The notes under the pieces: model-generated
Databases searched by the model: none
Seen by the model: only the letters and a program-made list of their open reading frames with translations
Told to the model about the DNA's origin: nothing
Source: Sphaerosporella brunnea
Lineage: Eukaryota > Ascomycota > Pezizomycetes > Pezizales > Pyronemataceae
Direction: 5' to 3'
DNA length: 64,000 nucleotides
NCBI GenBank assembly: GCA_008704415.1
Contig: VXIS01000195.1
Coordinates: 26,228-90,227 of the forward strand
Position numbers and translations under genes: made by a program
Part shown: in pieces, positions 10,901 to 21,664 of the stretch
Position numbering within the stretch: position 1 is the first letter of the stretch
Layout: each line of letters starts with the position of its first letter

Positions 10901-11059
10901 CTAGAAGGTAACATTCACCCACGAACCCATTAAGTACACGAAGCAGCTTGTACACATTCGATGCCTGCACGCGCGATTCATGCAGACGTTTGGGTCGTCA
11001 TATTGGGTGTGCACGGTTTCACACAAGTGACACTTCCAGAAAGGACGCGGGCTAGCCAT
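10901..11059 (-). CDS. Cys-rich zinc-finger mini-protein, family A copy 3 (52 aa)
   Basis: An inverted copy of the cassette (10850-11330). The protein differs from copies 1 and 2 by one substitution (NRT to NRA) and keeps all metal-ligand residues and the GSWV motif. The CA-rich leader is longer here, with extra CAACAACCA units, showing microsatellite-like expansion of the 5' untranslated region. The downstream ATTAAAGTATATTATTATTACAG stretch mirrors that of copies 1 and 2. Confidence 0.7.
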   Translation of the reverse strand: MASPRPFWKCHLCETVHTQYDDPNVCMNRACRHRMCTSCFVYLMGSWVNVTF

Positions 11060-11330
11060 TGTGAGTTTTGTTTGGCTTTTGGTTTGTGGTTGTTGTAGAT
11101 TTTTTGGTTGTGGTTGTTGTGGTTGTTGTGGTTGTTGTGGCTGTAGTTGTGTTGGTATGATGGAGTCGAAGAGAGATCCACCGGGTTATATGCACTCATC
11201 GGAAGGTTTGAATTAGAGGTGATATTGAAGGAAGAGAACCTTGTAGTTGTCTTCCAACATGTTCGAGTCTTACTACAATATGCGAAATTCGGTGAAGTAG
11301 CAGTGAAGGCCCTGTTCAAAACCTGATCAC

Positions 11331-12299
11331 TTATGACGGGCACTCACCACTGCGATTACTACACCATGTTCTCGTTCCATATTTTCAACATCTCCTTGCA
11401 GATGAACATCCGTGAGGTGCCTAAACGGAGAGTCACGATCAATTAAGCCTGACTCAATTGTTGATCGCGTAGAATAAGGGTGAAAAGGATGTGTGTCATG
11501 ATAGAGCTTACCCACAGCGTATCACTCCAGCAAAGTTTCCGTGTTTTACTGTAATGTTCTATATTATATAGAATACACGATCTTTCGCCTGTTTGCACTG
11601 ACCTTGCCCTGCTAGCCAAGCTTACTGTTGTACGCCTTACGGTGACTCACGTTTTTGTGCAAACGCACCCAGTCATAGCATCAGTCCTTACTAGACGTTC
11701 ATCTTTCTATTTGTAGTCGTTTCTCTTGCGTTCTATGTATGCCTCACAGTGCGACTATCGTCGTCAGCACGAGTCACTCGAATACTGTACATACCTACCA
11801 GGACTGGCAGGCAGAGTTCTCTGGTATACATACCTGCTCCCTCTCCCTCTACCAAGCAGGACAATAAACCCTAAAATCTCTTCGACACCCAGATCACCCC
11901 GGTTTCAACGATAAACAACTCTTCACTTTTTTCGACTTCGATTTTTATCACTCCCCCTCGCTTCGCTCGGGGTCGTAACCCAGATCGTCTCTTCACTTCT
12001 GACTTGTGATTAATTCACACTCCTCTCTTCGTTCCTACCATCCTCTTACTACTATACCTTCACCGGTATCACTCCACCTTTGCCTTTGCGCGAACCTGGA
12101 GTTCATCATTATGTAGATGCCATTATATCAAAACGGCGTAGTCCCGAAATAGGAATCGCCAGGGCACCGCCAAAGTTAGCTGCCAGGCGAAAGTCGTCTC
12201 GCGTTGAGTGATAACAAGACCGGAAAGTGCGACATACCAAGGCGCTGCCTCCACTAGCTGGTTGTTGGTGACCTCAAATTACGAAGTAGTACAAGCCGA
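11331..12299. other. No supported gene
   Basis: The stretch includes a pyrimidine-rich segment around 11860-12080. I see no motif or splice structure supporting a gene. From about 12120 to 12310 it matches 20960-21180 and, partly, 20208-20300, which form the 3' side of the zinc-finger cassettes. Confidence 0.5.
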
Positions 12300-12319
12300 A
12301 GGCATTCTAACCGCCGACG

Positions 12320-12337
12320 GGTCCGGAGATCCGGACC
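12320..12337. terminator. Conserved hairpin downstream of a zinc-finger mini-gene
   Basis: GGTCCGGAGATCCGGACC forms an 8-bp perfect stem with a 2-base loop. It lies about 75-90 bp beyond the stop codon of three minus-strand mini-genes: here, at 21154-21171, and with one mismatch at 20276-20293. A role in transcript ending or RNA stability is a guess; conservation within the repeated cassette could be simple co-duplication. Confidence 0.35.
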
Positions 12338-12411
12338 AAGTAATCAAGAAGCACAAGAGTTAAAATGAAGTAATTAAAGTATATAATTACAGGATCTATG
12401 GGGTAAGGAAA

Positions 12412-12570
12412 TTAGAAATAAACATGCACCCACTGACCGTTTACGTTCGCCAAGCAGCGTGTACACTTTTGGTGCCCGCACGCAGGATTAATACAGAATG
12501 TGGGGTCGTCATATTCGGTGTGCACTTTCCTGCACAAGTGACACTTCCAGAAAGGGCGCGGGCTAGACAT
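12412..12570 (-). CDS. Cys-rich zinc-finger mini-protein, family A copy 4 (52 aa)
   Basis: An intact but diverged member: MSSPRPFWKCHLC start, then a central CINPACGHQKCTRC metal cluster and QWVHV replacing GSWV. All Cys and His ligands are kept while many other residues changed relative to copy 1, the pattern expected for selection on the metal site. The cassette runs 12300-12824 and ends at the shared CAAAACCTGATGAGTGCGG boundary. Confidence 0.7.
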   Translation of the reverse strand: MSSPRPFWKCHLCRKVHTEYDDPTFCINPACGHQKCTRCLANVNGQWVHVYF

Positions 12571-12829
12571 TGCGAGTTTGATTCGGCTTTTGGTTCGTGG
12601 TTGTTCTAGTTGTTGTGGCTGTTGTGTTTGTAGGTGTGCTGATAGGATGGAGTCGAAGGGAGATCCACCTGGTCATATGAACTGATCGGAAGGTACGAAA
12701 TATGGGTTGATATAATAGAAAGCGAACTTTTGTCGTCTTCTTTCAACAGTTGGAGTCTTACGACAATATTCAAAGTTCGGTCAAGTAGCGGTGAAGGCCC
12801 TATTCAAAACCTGATGAGTGCGGGCGTGT

Positions 12830-13520
12830 AGGCTGCGTCAACACGTTTATTGTCCGCATGCAATGGTCTTATATTACTTGTCCCGTGGGGATGGCGAACA
12901 TGAAGGGACGTGGTATCGTGCCATTGTCCCAATACTCCCAATACCGCCTGGTGGCCTGGAATCCATGGCCGTGCCTGACCAACAGCGTGGTGCCGCTCTT
13001 CAGCGGCATTCCACGGCCGGCTCTGATGATGATGTCGTCTATCGCTCGGATCTGCCGGCCTCGCGCTTTTGTGTGTTCACGCAAAGAATCGCAATCTGCT
13101 GAAATAGGATCAGAGCGACAAGACGGAAAGGAGAGAGCTTATTCAGTCCGGTCGCCAAAGGAAAGTGCCATCAGCCGTCGAGTGATTAGTAGTGAGACAC
13201 ATCACATATTGTTGCATAGTACTGCCGTCAAACGCCACATATATGGGCGTAGTCAGTTTCTACTGACCTAAACCAAATATACACCTGGTCTTGGAGCTCG
13301 TTTGGGAGGCGGTACATGCTGTTTATTGTAGTGGCGGCGGTTATGTTCGTGATCATGGTGTCATATCTAACTAGACCACTGCACGTGTTTTATTTATTTA
13401 TATAGTTATTTATCCTTCCGGCATATAGCCACTCGGGTAGAAGAAAAAGAAGGACATAATTGGCAGCAAAGAGTCAGGCGGGTGAGAAGCGTAAAAACGG
13501 GGCGTAGCCACTGCCCTCGA
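12830..13520. other. No confident gene
   Basis: A 71-codon minus-strand frame (13084-12869) and overlapping plus-strand frames exist. None has a recognisable motif, conserved copy or splice evidence. I leave the stretch unassigned. Confidence 0.4.
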
Positions 13521-13523
13521 GTG

Positions 13524-14012
13524 CGGAAATATGTTTGTCAATTTTCCTTCATGGTATTGTTTTTTTTGTGCCGGTCATCACGGCGGGATTGAGATTGCGG
13601 CGTAGATTACCTCTTATCTTATCAATCAGTGTTCCTAATAGCCAGCCCAAAAAGCCCGGCTGTGCGGGCGGGCTGCCAAAAGGCAACAGCCCGGCTGTCT
13701 CAAAATCACGACGGGCTGGCTGTTGGGCTGTCGGGCTGCCAAGCACGTTCGACTGAGGTGAACAACCATCAGTTTGGCCTAGTTACATCTTAAACGGAAG
13801 AGTGTTTCTGTGTAGCTGTTGCTCCATTCCCCATAGCGCATGATCCCTGCATCCGCTGGAAGCCAGCCCGACGTGGGCTGCAGCTCAAACAGCCCGCCCG
13901 TCGTTTTGACCAGCCCATGCAGCCTAGCCTCAGCCCGACGGGCGGGCTGGCTATTAGGAACACTGCTTATCAATCCACGATCAAGGGGGTCCCTCATCAA
14001 GTGTGTCGGCAT
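13524..14012. mobile_element. MITE remnant interrupted by a nested hAT MITE
   Basis: The flanks (about 13575-13626 and 13966-14010) match the inner and outer parts of the inverted-repeat element at 27514-27907 (GATTGAGATTGCGG, CTTATCAATCCAC, and GATCAAGGGGGTCCC). A hAT-like element sits between them. One transposon therefore landed in another. Confidence 0.65.
13627..13965. mobile_element. hAT-type MITE, 339 bp, nested
   Basis: The ends are CAGTGTTCCTAATAGCCAGCC and its complement GGCTGGCTATTAGGAACACTG, flanked by CTTATCAAT on both sides (13618-13626 and 13966-13974). Terminal sequence and duplication length (8-9 bp) match the element at 1389-1598. The interior is GC-rich with CCCGGCTG-type subterminal repeats. 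Confidence 0.85.
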
Positions 14013-14047
14013 TTCGAGTGTTATGTTTATTAAGGTATCAGATCAAT

Positions 14048-14505
14048 GCTTTTAATCGTTGGATCGCTGGCATCAATTCCTGCCCTGTTTGAAAGATCAT
14101 GTTGACACTGAGTGCAAAATGATAGTGCATATTATCAACGTAAACATAACAAACCATGATATTTGAAAAGGAAATTCTCTAAGGCTATGCAGGTTCAATT
14201 GAGAAAAGGGGCATTGTGCATCACCGAAGCACACCAAATACCTCGGATCAGAGGTGGGGTCATAGGGATTAAACATTCATAGGCAGCGCGTAGATTGTTC
14301 AATGCAGACCTGGAAGAAGACAGCACCACACGATGAGAAGCTGATACTACCGAACCCTCCCGGATAAAACGCTGCGGTGATGGGGTAGCTGGCTTATAGG
14401 ACGAAGCGGTTGTAAGAGGTGCACTGGTTGAGTAACTTTGGATCGCTGAAGCGACAGCCTACCAGATGACGTAGGAGCTTGGGTCCTATCAAACCCGATG
14501 ATAGG
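14048..14505. repeat. Direct non-coding duplication, copy 1 (partner 23899-24345)
   Basis: It starts TTTTAATCG-TGGATCG and contains GTTTGAAAGATCATGTTGACACTGAG and TAGGACGAAGCGGTTG in both copies. Identity is high but broken by substitutions and small gaps. No gene is evident in either copy. Confidence 0.75.
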
Positions 14506-16950
14506 TTGAGCGATGGCAAGCAGAGCGCCCGGGCATTTTTGGCTTTCATGACTGTATAGATAGACTTCGATTTCTTGCCAAAACGGGTACTTGGATCTAT
14601 TCCCAGTGTACCTTGCAGGCCGCGCAACCCGCGTTTTTACCGGGATAGTACGGTATGAACTGAGGCGCTGCCAAATAACAGATTCCAGCTTCTGCTTCAG
14701 AGTGAGTGCACAATCGTTGAATAGCCTACTCTAGAGTAGAGTCGCTCCACGAGGATCTCTGCATACTGCAATAGTGAGCGCCGTCTGTGTTGCGTTCGCT
14801 CATCGAACCCTTCTGGATGCCCGCCTCACCACCCAAATTGAATTTCAAGATCGCTCCCACCTAGGCTGTGGTGAAGCAACGCGACTTGCCCGCAGTTGTC
14901 TCACTAGTGACCACTCCCCGATCTGTGCCGGACTTGGGTATGGAAGCGAAAATTAGAAAACTAAGGTTTCTGAATCAGGCGGGTGATGTTTGGAGGTGAA
15001 GAGACTTTCCATCCCCGAGTATACGACTGGCTCGCGCGTGCAGGACTCTCGTCGCTTCTTTCATCACGCTAGGTGCCCAGTTTCCAATGGGCGGCCAACT
15101 GACAGACGATAAATAATTGACAGAGAAGCGATTGGAGACTGGTGATCGCTGGATGATAGTGAATGCAGCCAGCCTATGCCAACACTTTCAACTCAAGATC
15201 TATATGCCTGGGTAACGTAGAAGGCGTGGGATAACGGGGAAAAGTCGGCACAAAGATTGCGTTTAGTGACACACAATGCCGAGTGATACCAATCATGAAT
15301 GAGATGAGTCACCCGGCCTCAGCTGATGTGAAAAGCCCCTCCCCCCATTTTCCAAGACCAACACCCGGAAGTAAACCTCAGAGAACGTGGGGTAAGCACT
15401 TCCCTCTGCATGCCTCTGTCTTACAAGCCCTCCGTTGCCGAATATTTATATATACATACCTGACGAGCAAGGCTTCCTCGCACCACTGCTGCATGGAACA
15501 CGCAACAGTCTCCTGGTCACAGTGGGATTAAAACATGGTTACCTTTCAAATCTTTCAAGCACTGCCTCTGCTCAAAACAAGGTTCATTCCAGTGACATAA
15601 GGCCAGACAGGACCCCATTCCGTGTCTCCGCTCTTTGCAGATGCCAATGCACCATGCCACAATCCTAATGCCCTGTGGAATGAGAAAAAGTCTGACTCCA
15701 ATGGTAGTGTTGGCAACACAGCGGCGGAGAACTACTCCAGCTCCGGGGTAGTTGACAGTACATAGGGCTTCCAAGAGGCAGCCTTCACGTCGCTCTATAG
15801 AGGGCTGATAGATTGCCCGGTTCTATAGCCACACGATGTGGATGGAGGTACCCACCTTCGTGAGACATCTATCGAGGAGATACTAGGGGCCACGGAGGGG
15901 TGGGTCCTACAGAAAAGGCCAGGAGTTGCGGCTAGCGTACAAAATCTGCGCCAGACCAGGTTTCTGGACTACTGAAAACTGGTTCTATATAGACCTTTTC
16001 TTTCTATTCACGCTGGATAGTACTCGGAGATACAAATCGGGTGTACGTGTTGGCCTATTTTCTATCTGGCGGACATAAACATCTGGTAGTAGTACCTGTG
16101 GAACCTGAAAACACCGTTCTATCTGCCTTCGACAGAGTGACGAGAAGACCCCAATTGTTGACTTGTAAGGTTGTCCATTGCAGCGGACCCAGCGTCAATA
16201 CCGGTTGCCCGATCCAGCTAACAGGGTCGGTTGGAAATAGCGCTGTGTCTGTAGGGTCCTGACCATGCGAAGAGGTACTCAGGGAAATCCCGGCTTGTAT
16301 CCGTGATGTTGAATTACGCTGGGGCAGTAAGGCACCGGACAGGCCTATTGATCGCGGTGGCAGGGGGAAGTCAGGTGCAGCTACGCCTTCGTTTTCCGTG
16401 ACTAGCCATTGAGAGGGTGTGGACAGAGCTTGAAGACGTCGCAGGCTTCTCAGCAGTTGCTTTGTCAACTACGGCGTTTTGATCCGTGACAATAGGTTCA
16501 ACAATGTCCGTTAGTTCAACACGCCGAGATCAAATGCGCCACTCACCGTAACTTCTGTTTTCAGCCTCAAATGTTTCGCTTCAAGCGCTTGTGTTCATGC
16601 GTTGCACTTTGTCAAGTTTGACGAGCCTTGCGGCATCGGAGTATTAATGAACAGATGGCGGACGGTACTCGAGTGGAAAACAGCAGAGGCGGTGATCGTA
16701 ATGCTACATGATCTGCAGAAACGACTGAGTGTCGGACAGTGGTGACTCCACCAGGATTCGCTTGGAATGTGTATACGAGGCCCATAGACTGAAGATGACC
16801 TGGACACCAATGAACTGCAGAATGAGGCAAAGATCCGCATTGGGACCCGTCATGAAGTCATTGGTGCTTGATTCAACTGTGAGTCTGCCGTTGAAAGGCT
16901 TAGATAACAAAAGGAGGGTTGGTGGTTCAGCTTCCCATGCAAAACCGTCA
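14506..16950. other. About 2.4 kb without a supportable gene
   Basis: Short frames on both strands overlap heavily, especially at 16595-16910, which suggests low stop density rather than coding. I found no splice-linked exons, repeats or known motifs. A degraded gene cannot be excluded. Confidence 0.5.
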
Positions 16951-16959
16951 GGACGGGGT

Positions 16960-18430
16960 CATAGCTTTTATACTGGCGCCGGCTAATGTATGGATGAATT
17001 CCAATCATTGGGTGTTTTGCAACCACCTCATGCTTTTTGATAGTCGGCTGACATCAAATCCTACACATGCTGAGCACTGTACTATCGGCAAGATATCACA
17101 ATCACTATGATTCAGCGCCGTCCCCATGACCCCATTGGGAAGCACGAGTCTGATCATATGTTATCGCAAACAGTGAACCCAAGTAAATTGATTTTTCACA
17201 CCGCATTCTACCCACTCGTGCCATGACCGATCCGCTTTGCCTTCTCAACCTTCATGCCGTCCCTTTCCGTCACCCCCAAGTTCCGTGTAATCTCCTGCAT
17301 TGTAAGGGAAGGCAAAAAAAATGGTTGGTCGAAGCAAACTCGACTCCATCACTGATGCGCCTGCTCGGTGTCCTCTCGGCGCCGCTGAGCCTGTTTCACG
17401 TCCTCGCGATCCAAAACTTGATGGACAAAGTTGGAACACAGCTGATCAAAATACTGCTTAGCAAGGAGGAGTTCCTGGACAATCTCGGGCCCCAGTTGAC
17501 AAGGCGCGTCGTTGGCAATTGCCACTGGGATCTGCAACGGTACGCCCCAGACAATGCTTGTCACGTGGGCGACCACCGAGCGCGGCAGCTGGTCAAGCAT
17601 CTCCCACAGCCTGTTCAATCTGTAGTTCAAGGCTATTTCCAGGTCCGCGAGCGGGTGGTCGACCAACAATCGTGGAGGCCGCGGCTGCACAACCGGCAAA
17701 ACCTGTCTGTCGAGGACGGTCAAAACCCTGGCGGAGACGCCGTCCGTCCAACGCTCCCAGTCAAGCAGCATTTCTGAGACGGCAGTTCGGACCTTGGCTG
17801 CCAGGAAAGCGTCCCTTTCCACCAAGAAAAAAAGATCCCGTCGCTCATAATCCCACACAAACCTCTCCTCAACGGTGTGTGCAAGCCCCGGGGACAGGGG
17901 TTGGGCCGGCAAAATCAGAACTGTCTGTGGGTCCAATGCCGCCGGGACGCCGTCCGGATTCACTCTCCTCCGCTGCGAGCGCATGCCAAGAGAGCACATC
18001 GCAGTTCCAAATTGGTAAAGCTTGTTTCCGTCAAGGACCACCTGGACTCCAGAAAATAAACTGGGATATGTCAAGTCGAGACGGAGCGCATTGAAAGCCA
18101 TAGTAAGAACTACCGCCCATTGCTGTGCGGTTCCATGCCCAGGACGACGAGGGTAGTAGGCTATGAACCAGTTTTGCGCAACGATGAAACGTGCAAGCTG
18201 TAGATGGAACTGCACGTCACGAGTGCGGGGGCGGGCGAGTCCGAAAACGCGATAGGTAGCCGACATGTCCGCCATCTGAAGCTCAGGATTAGTAATGAGC
18301 CCTAGAGGGGTAGTGTAAACGACTTACAGTTTAAGGAGAGCGTGCAGTGTAGGCCGTGAATCGGTGTGGTCGTTTGTCTGTATAGGATGAAGGCGTCCTG
18401 TTTGGACTGGCAGTTGGATTGTGAGAGGGC
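16960..18430. repeat. Segmental duplication, copy 2 (partner 1745-2870)
   Basis: It is the longer of two copies in the same orientation and carries the intact-looking 308-aa gene. It aligns from GGCTAATGTATGGATGAATTCC to the region before the start codon with GTGAATCGGTGTGG. The size difference comes from deletions inside the copy-1 gene. Confidence 0.8.
17349..18275 (-). CDS. 308-aa unknown protein
   Basis: One open exon encodes 308 residues from ATG 18275. Immediately upstream lies a strong intron signature (GTAAGT donor near 18327, TACTAATC branch site, CTTCAG acceptor directly before the ATG), so the transcript probably has a spliced 5' leader; the frame upstream contains a stop. The protein has an N-terminal region with FIVAQNWFIAYYPRRPG, a basic patch (GMRSQRRR), a central helical region, and a C-terminal helix-rich segment with LDQLPRSVVAHVTSI and a charged tail. 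There are no membrane segments or motifs I recognise. A truncated frameshifted relative lies at 2139-2748. The blocks shared by both copies are the N-terminal 47 residues and the C-terminal third, which are likely the conserved parts. Confidence 0.65.
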   Translation of the reverse strand: MADMSATYRVFGLARPRTRDVQFHLQLARFIVAQNWFIAYYPRRPGHGTAQQWAVVLTMAFNALRLDLTYPSLFSGVQVVLDGNKLYQFGTAMCSLGMRSQRRRVNPDGVPAALDPQTVLILPAQPLSPGLAHTVEERFVWDYERRDLFFLVERDAFLAAKVRTAVSEMLLDWERWTDGVSARVLTVLDRQVLPVVQPRPPRLLVDHPLADLEIALNYRLNRLWEMLDQLPRSVVAHVTSIVWGVPLQIPVAIANDAPCQLGPEIVQELLLAKQYFDQLCSNFVHQVLDREDVKQAQRRREDTEQAHQ

Positions 18431-20207
18431 GGGAAGTCGGAAGGGGAAAGCGAGGTCAAGTGCTTATGCCCGATCGTTTTCTTATGTTATATTCATTAGG
18501 CGTACGTAGTCAGCCAATTACTCGCACGATATCCTCCGCGGCGACCCGCAATTACTCATGGGATGGATACAGGGTCAGAGGGTCACATGCTTTCCGCTCG
18601 TCAGGGCCGGCCGGAGCTTGATCGGTATCGCCCTAAAAACGTAATTATTCTTGATTGCCTCTCGTCGCGCTGTCGAGTGTAACTTTGAGAACATGCGCCA
18701 AAATGGGCATGGCTTTGCAATCGGTGGACGAGCTGCCATGCCGGCGGGTGAAAATTCGACAGCCATCCATGTGCTCACCCGGTTTGACGAACTGATCTTA
18801 TTCCCATGTCTGCAATCCAGCCCAAGTGACGGATACCGGGAGGTCACGGGCAGAATGTATTGAGCGGTCGGGCACACTCTCACCCGGTGCGGAGATCTGT
18901 CGCTCAGTTTTATGCTCCAAAGGTAATGGACCATGAGATATGCTGTCAGACACCGCTCGTGTATAGTTATCTGAATTATCCACTTCCTTGTGATTGTGCT
19001 CGTCCTTGGTGTGTGGCAGCAGACGAAAGAAAGCATTGGAGAAAGGAGAAGTGCGAAAGCGGTTTCAAGTCCGGTTCAGTGGAAGCAACCTGGATATAAC
19101 ACAGACGATTCACCATTTCTTTGATGCAAGAAAGTGTGTGGCGAAGTCTTCTGTTGATGAAAGTCTGCGAAACCGCAAAAGGAAAGTGGTCAGCATCCAG
19201 TCGGCTTGTCCGCTGTGGTGTTTTGAGAACCCAACCAGCTAGCGGATGCGGCGTCCGGAGATGCGGCGTTTCAGTCTCCTGATAGAAACGTTGGTCGGGA
19301 TGATCCGGGGCGCTATAGATGGGTACGGCGACGAGGTTAAGATGCACCACTGCTTGTTTCGGATGTTCAATGTTGCACAGAGCAAAGCACACATTGGAAA
19401 GACATCGGGTGTTATATCTGCTTCTGGTATGCGTTTGGTAGAGCGAATATTGCAATGTTCCGGTGGTATTCGGGGTTATTTCACCCTGCGCATGAATTCC
19501 CACCAGCGTGGCCGTAGAATACCGCGTCACTTGCACGTACGACCAAGAAAATATCCACCCGCTGCGTTTGCTCGCCACACATCAGAGTCAAGGGTACACG
19601 CGACCTCAGCCGAATTCCCAAGGCCACCCCAAACCTGCGAAGATCCACGTTTCAAGTGTCTCGCACCATACCCAGCGGGCGTCAGCATGAACCGCGTTCT
19701 CGTGGTATGTCACCGGGATGTCGTGGAAGGTTCTTATGTTTGATTTGCGATGGTTGGGTTCTGTGTGTTTGCATTGGTTTCCATTCACTTCGATTGGTTT
19801 CTGTCAGCTTCTCATCTTGTCTTTTGACGAGTTTCTATCGGGTTATATTTTGTTGCTTGTACTTTTCATCGGTATGTTCTTCTGTTTCGCGTTTGTTTCT
19901 TTTCGCGTTAGATTGAAAGGTATTTAAAGGTTGTGGATCTGCTGTACGTAGCCATTTCTTCACCCGACAAGTCACTCTTCTGCCTACTCCTACATCGGTA
20001 TCTACATCTTAGTCCAGTAGATTCCTGTTCGCCACTTGTCGGTACTCTGCGCCAGTAGCTGAGAACCCTTCGTCCTTGAGCGATCGCAATATAACCCTAA
20101 CACCCCCTTGTTGCACTTTCATCTGCATTCGTTCTCCTCGCCTCGCAGAACTGAGCCTTGATCCTTTGCTGCCTTTTCTTCTCCGAAGTCCATTCTTCAC
20201 GATAATC
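18431..20207. other. No gene; dispersed repeats
   Basis: The 18890-19090 part matches 3810-4070. The 19175-19470 part matches pieces at 5760-5830 and 7600-8090. So the same repeat family appears as differently cut mosaics. From 19740 to 20000 the sequence is T-rich and ends near AACCCTAAC. Confidence 0.5.
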
Positions 20208-20326
20208 GCAAAAGAGGAATCGCTATGGCACGACCAGATTTAAGCTGCAAGGCGACGGGATACTGACCGCCGGCGGGTCCGGAGATCCGAACCGCTTTCC
20301 CTTTGTTGTTTGGCAAACCTCCCGAC

Positions 20327-20575
20327 TTAGCACTCCGCCATATGCTCTCTTGCCACCAAGAAATCGTCAATCACCAGAGTTGTAATGAACAAACAACAGA
20401 ATATCATTTTCACGGGATATATGAATGACATGCATCCACGCCCCATTATGTGCCCGAAGCAGATTACACACTTTTGGTGCCCGCACCAAAGATTAATACA
20501 GAAGTAGGGGTCGTCATATTGGCTGTGAATGGTGTTACACAAGTGACACTTCCAGAAAGGTCGCGGGCTAGACAT
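20327..20575 (-). pseudogene. Zinc-finger mini-protein, family A copy 5, frameshifted C-terminus
   Basis: It starts MSSPRPFWKCHLC and keeps the full ligand set, including CGHQKCVIC. After HIMG an extra base shifts the frame, so the protein reads on to 82 residues with a new hydrophobic tail (IFCCLFITTLVI) instead of ending at the usual place. It could still make a zinc-finger protein with an altered tail, or be a decaying copy. The cassette runs about 20276-20815 with the hairpin at 20276-20293. Confidence 0.6.
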
Positions 20576-21245
20576 TGTGAGTTTGGTTTGGCTTTTGGTT
20601 TGTGGTTGTTGTGGTTGTTGTGGTTGTAGTTTCGTTGAGAGGATGGAGTCGAAGGAAGAAGATCCACGGGGCTATATGCACTCATCGGAAGGATTGAGAT
20701 AGGGGTGATATAGTAGAAACAGAGCATTGGTATTTGTCCGCTCATAGGGTGGAGTCTTACTACAATATTCAAAATATGGTGAACTAGCGGTTAATGCCCT
20801 ATCCAAAACCAGGAATTGATGTGGTTCTGGGTTGACTGAGCCAAATAAACATGTACCTGATGAAAAGGAAGATGTGCACCGGCATTCGGTGAAAAGGCTG
20901 GCGGAGAAAACGTAGCTGCATCGACGCAGCTTGTAGAAATAGATAAGGCGGTGCATGTCGATGATATTTGGTCACAAGCGGCATAGTCACGAACGAGGAA
21001 TCGCTGTAGCACACCCAAAGTTACCTGCCATGCGAAAGCCGCCTCGTTTTGAGTGACAATAGGATCGCAAATCTTACATACCAAGGTGCTGCCTCCTCTA
21101 GCTTGCCGTTGACCACTGGAAGTCACGAAGTGGAGGCATGCTAATCGCCCAAGGGTCCGGAGATCCGGACCATAGTCATCGAGAAGCACAAGAGTGATAA
21201 TGAAGTAATCGCAGTATTTAATTATTACAATATGGTGTAAGCAAA

Positions 21246-21404
21246 CTAGGGATAAACATGCACCCACTGACCCATTACGTACGCCAAGCAGCGCGTACAC
21301 ATTTGGTGCCCGCACGCAGGATTAATACAGACTGTGGGGTACTCATATTGGGTGTGCACTTTCTCACACAAGTGACACTTCCAGACGGGATGCGGGCTAG
21401 ACAT
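21246..21404 (-). CDS. Cys-rich zinc-finger mini-protein, family A copy 6 (52 aa)
   Basis: Intact: starts MSSPHPVWKCHLC, with CINPACGHQMCTRC in the centre and GQWVHVYP at the end. It is closest to copy 4 at 12412-12570, and their 3' flanks with the GGTCCGGAGATCCGGACC hairpin also match, so these two form a subgroup distinct from copies 1-3. The leader has tandem CAACAACCA units. All metal ligands are retained despite substitutions elsewhere. Confidence 0.7.
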   Translation of the reverse strand: MSSPHPVWKCHLCEKVHTQYEYPTVCINPACGHQMCTRCLAYVMGQWVHVYP

Positions 21405-21664
21405 CGTGAGTTTGGTTTGGCTTTTGGTTTGTGGTTGTTGTGGTTGTTGTGGTTGTTGTGGTTGTAGTTTCGTTGAGAGGTTGGAGCTGAACAGAGATCC
21501 GCAGGCTTATCAGCACCCATCGGAAGGTTTGAATTAGGTGTGATATGGTAGGCAGAGAACTTTGTAGTTGTCTTGCAACAGGTTGGAGTCATACTGGAAC
21601 ATTCAAAAGTCGGAGAAGTAGCGGTGCACGCCCTGTTCGAAACTTGATGACTGCCGGGGTGCGT

